Shown here: positions 34,108 through 34,584 of the stretch, piece by piece | Numbering within the stretch: the stretch's first letter is position 1 | Layout of the letters: every line of letters begins with the position of its first letter | Assembly (NCBI RefSeq): GCF_030757795.1 | Contig: NZ_JAUQWH010000093.1 | Location: 1 to 34,584 of the forward strand | DNA length: 34,584 bases | Reading direction: 5' to 3' | From: Actinoplanes oryzae | Lineage (GTDB): Bacteria; Actinomycetota; Actinomycetes; Mycobacteriales; Micromonosporaceae | Notes under the pieces: generated by a model | What the model was told of the DNA's origin: nothing | The model's input: only the letters and a program-made list of their open reading frames with translations | Database searches by the model: none | Program-made: the position numbers and the translations under genes

Positions 34108-34542
34108 ATGACGGTCTACTACCGAGGGCCGGACCCCCGGAGGCCGCAGCTGGTCATCACCGGCCGCCTCGTCAAGGTGCGCGTACCGGGTGGCTGGCGC
34201 GTCTGGGTGATCTCCGAGCTGCACGACCTCGGCGTGGTCCACCGCCGCCCGGGCCACGAGCGCATCATGTCCGCCGCCGGCGGCTCGGTGATCCTCGTCG
34301 CCCTGGCGGCCCGTCACCTGCACGGCTGGCCGGTGCTGGCCGTCGTGGTGATTCTCCTGCTCAGTCTCGTGATCGCCGCGGCGGAGCACCGCAGCACCCG
34401 CCGCCGGGCGCCCGCGCAGCTGTGCGCGAGCTACCGGGGTGCCGAGGTGGTCGTGGTCGAGCTTCCCCGCCGGGATCTGGACATGGCGTGCCGAGGCCTG
34501 ATCCGCGCGATCGAGCACAGACAGGACACAACTGGTAAGTAA
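34108..34542 (+). CDS. Small membrane protein, DUF6232-like
   Basis: The 144-residue protein begins TVYYRGPDPRRPQLVITG, followed by WVISELHDLGVVHRRPG, a hydrophobic hairpin at about 52-90 (two helices: SVILVALAARHLHGW and VLAVVVILLLSLVIAA), and a cytoplasmic ASYRGAEVVVVELPRRDLDMACRGL tail. This order fits the actinomycete DUF6232 family as I remember it; function unknown. ATG 34108 has GGAGGGAGG 8 nt upstream; a GTG at 34099 lies inside that site and is unlikely. The remaining 42 bp of the window hold nothing recognisable. Confidence 0.83.
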   Translation: MTVYYRGPDPRRPQLVITGRLVKVRVPGGWRVWVISELHDLGVVHRRPGHERIMSAAGGSVILVALAARHLHGWPVLAVVVILLLSLVIAAAEHRSTRRRAPAQLCASYRGAEVVVVELPRRDLDMACRGLIRAIEHRQDTTGK

Positions 34543-34584
34543 CCCCACCAAAGGCAGCGCCGACCCGCCGATCTTGCGGTACGG

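Noticed and set aside
33831..34538. 235-codon forward frame from GTG 33831 preceded by GGGAGG
   Set aside because: Its second half lies out of frame inside the DUF6232-like gene and looks like a shadow; the good ribosome binding site alone is not enough.

Overview
The window looks like chromosomal DNA from a high-GC actinomycete, most likely a member of the Micromonosporaceae (Actinoplanes-like). The evidence is the very high GC content, the near-exclusive G/C at third codon positions in true genes, the frequent GTG starts, a polyphosphate glucokinase, an actinobacterial HrpA, two membrane-anchored GGDEF-EAL proteins and small actinomycete-type DUF proteins. The genus is an inference; nothing in the window proves it. 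I saw no tRNA, rRNA, CRISPR array, phage or complete insertion sequence.

Left part (1-8 kb). A partial reverse gene is followed by a ppgK/PPOX-oxidoreductase pair ending in a strong bidirectional hairpin. Next is a reverse operon of a PAP2-family membrane protein and a YflT-like stress protein. A 165-bp palindromic element with 19-bp perfect terminal inverted repeats (MITE-like) separates it from a secreted SH3/glucosaminidase cell-wall hydrolase. A CHASE-type sensor kinase and a single-domain response regulator then converge and overlap by 68 bp, followed by an aldo/keto reductase.

Middle (8-17.6 kb). hrpA is followed by a GGDEF-EAL protein with a degenerate GGDEF motif and a possible start-site hairpin, a DUF6401-like small protein, a secreted LamG protein, and a divergent MarR/epimerase pair around a perfect 11+5+11 operator-like dyad. 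Several genes here (hrpA, DUF6401-like, LamG, marR) appear leaderless, with TANNNT boxes 6-9 nt before the start codon.

Reverse-strand signalling block (17.3-25.1 kb). A SpoIIE/PP2C phosphatase with PAS and GAF-like sensors is translationally coupled to a stand-alone cobalamin-binding protein carrying a CarH/LitR-type Wx9EH motif. This is the most interesting candidate: a vitamin B12 (possibly light) input to a partner-switching stress pathway. Exonuclease III, a 53-residue membrane protein, a second GGDEF-EAL protein with an intact GGDEF, and a tandem universal stress protein complete the block.

Right part (25.2-34.5 kb). Citrate synthase and an FGGY sugar kinase precede a promoter, a cobalamin riboswitch and a tightly overlapping cobalamin operon: cobaltochelatase ChlID-type subunit, cobO, cobB and cobE. 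cobE converges on and overlaps a sugar O-acetyltransferase gene. A roughly 620-bp gap without a convincing gene leads to a DUF6232-like membrane protein. B12 synthesis, B12-responsive RNA and a putative B12-binding sensor therefore occur within about 15 kb.
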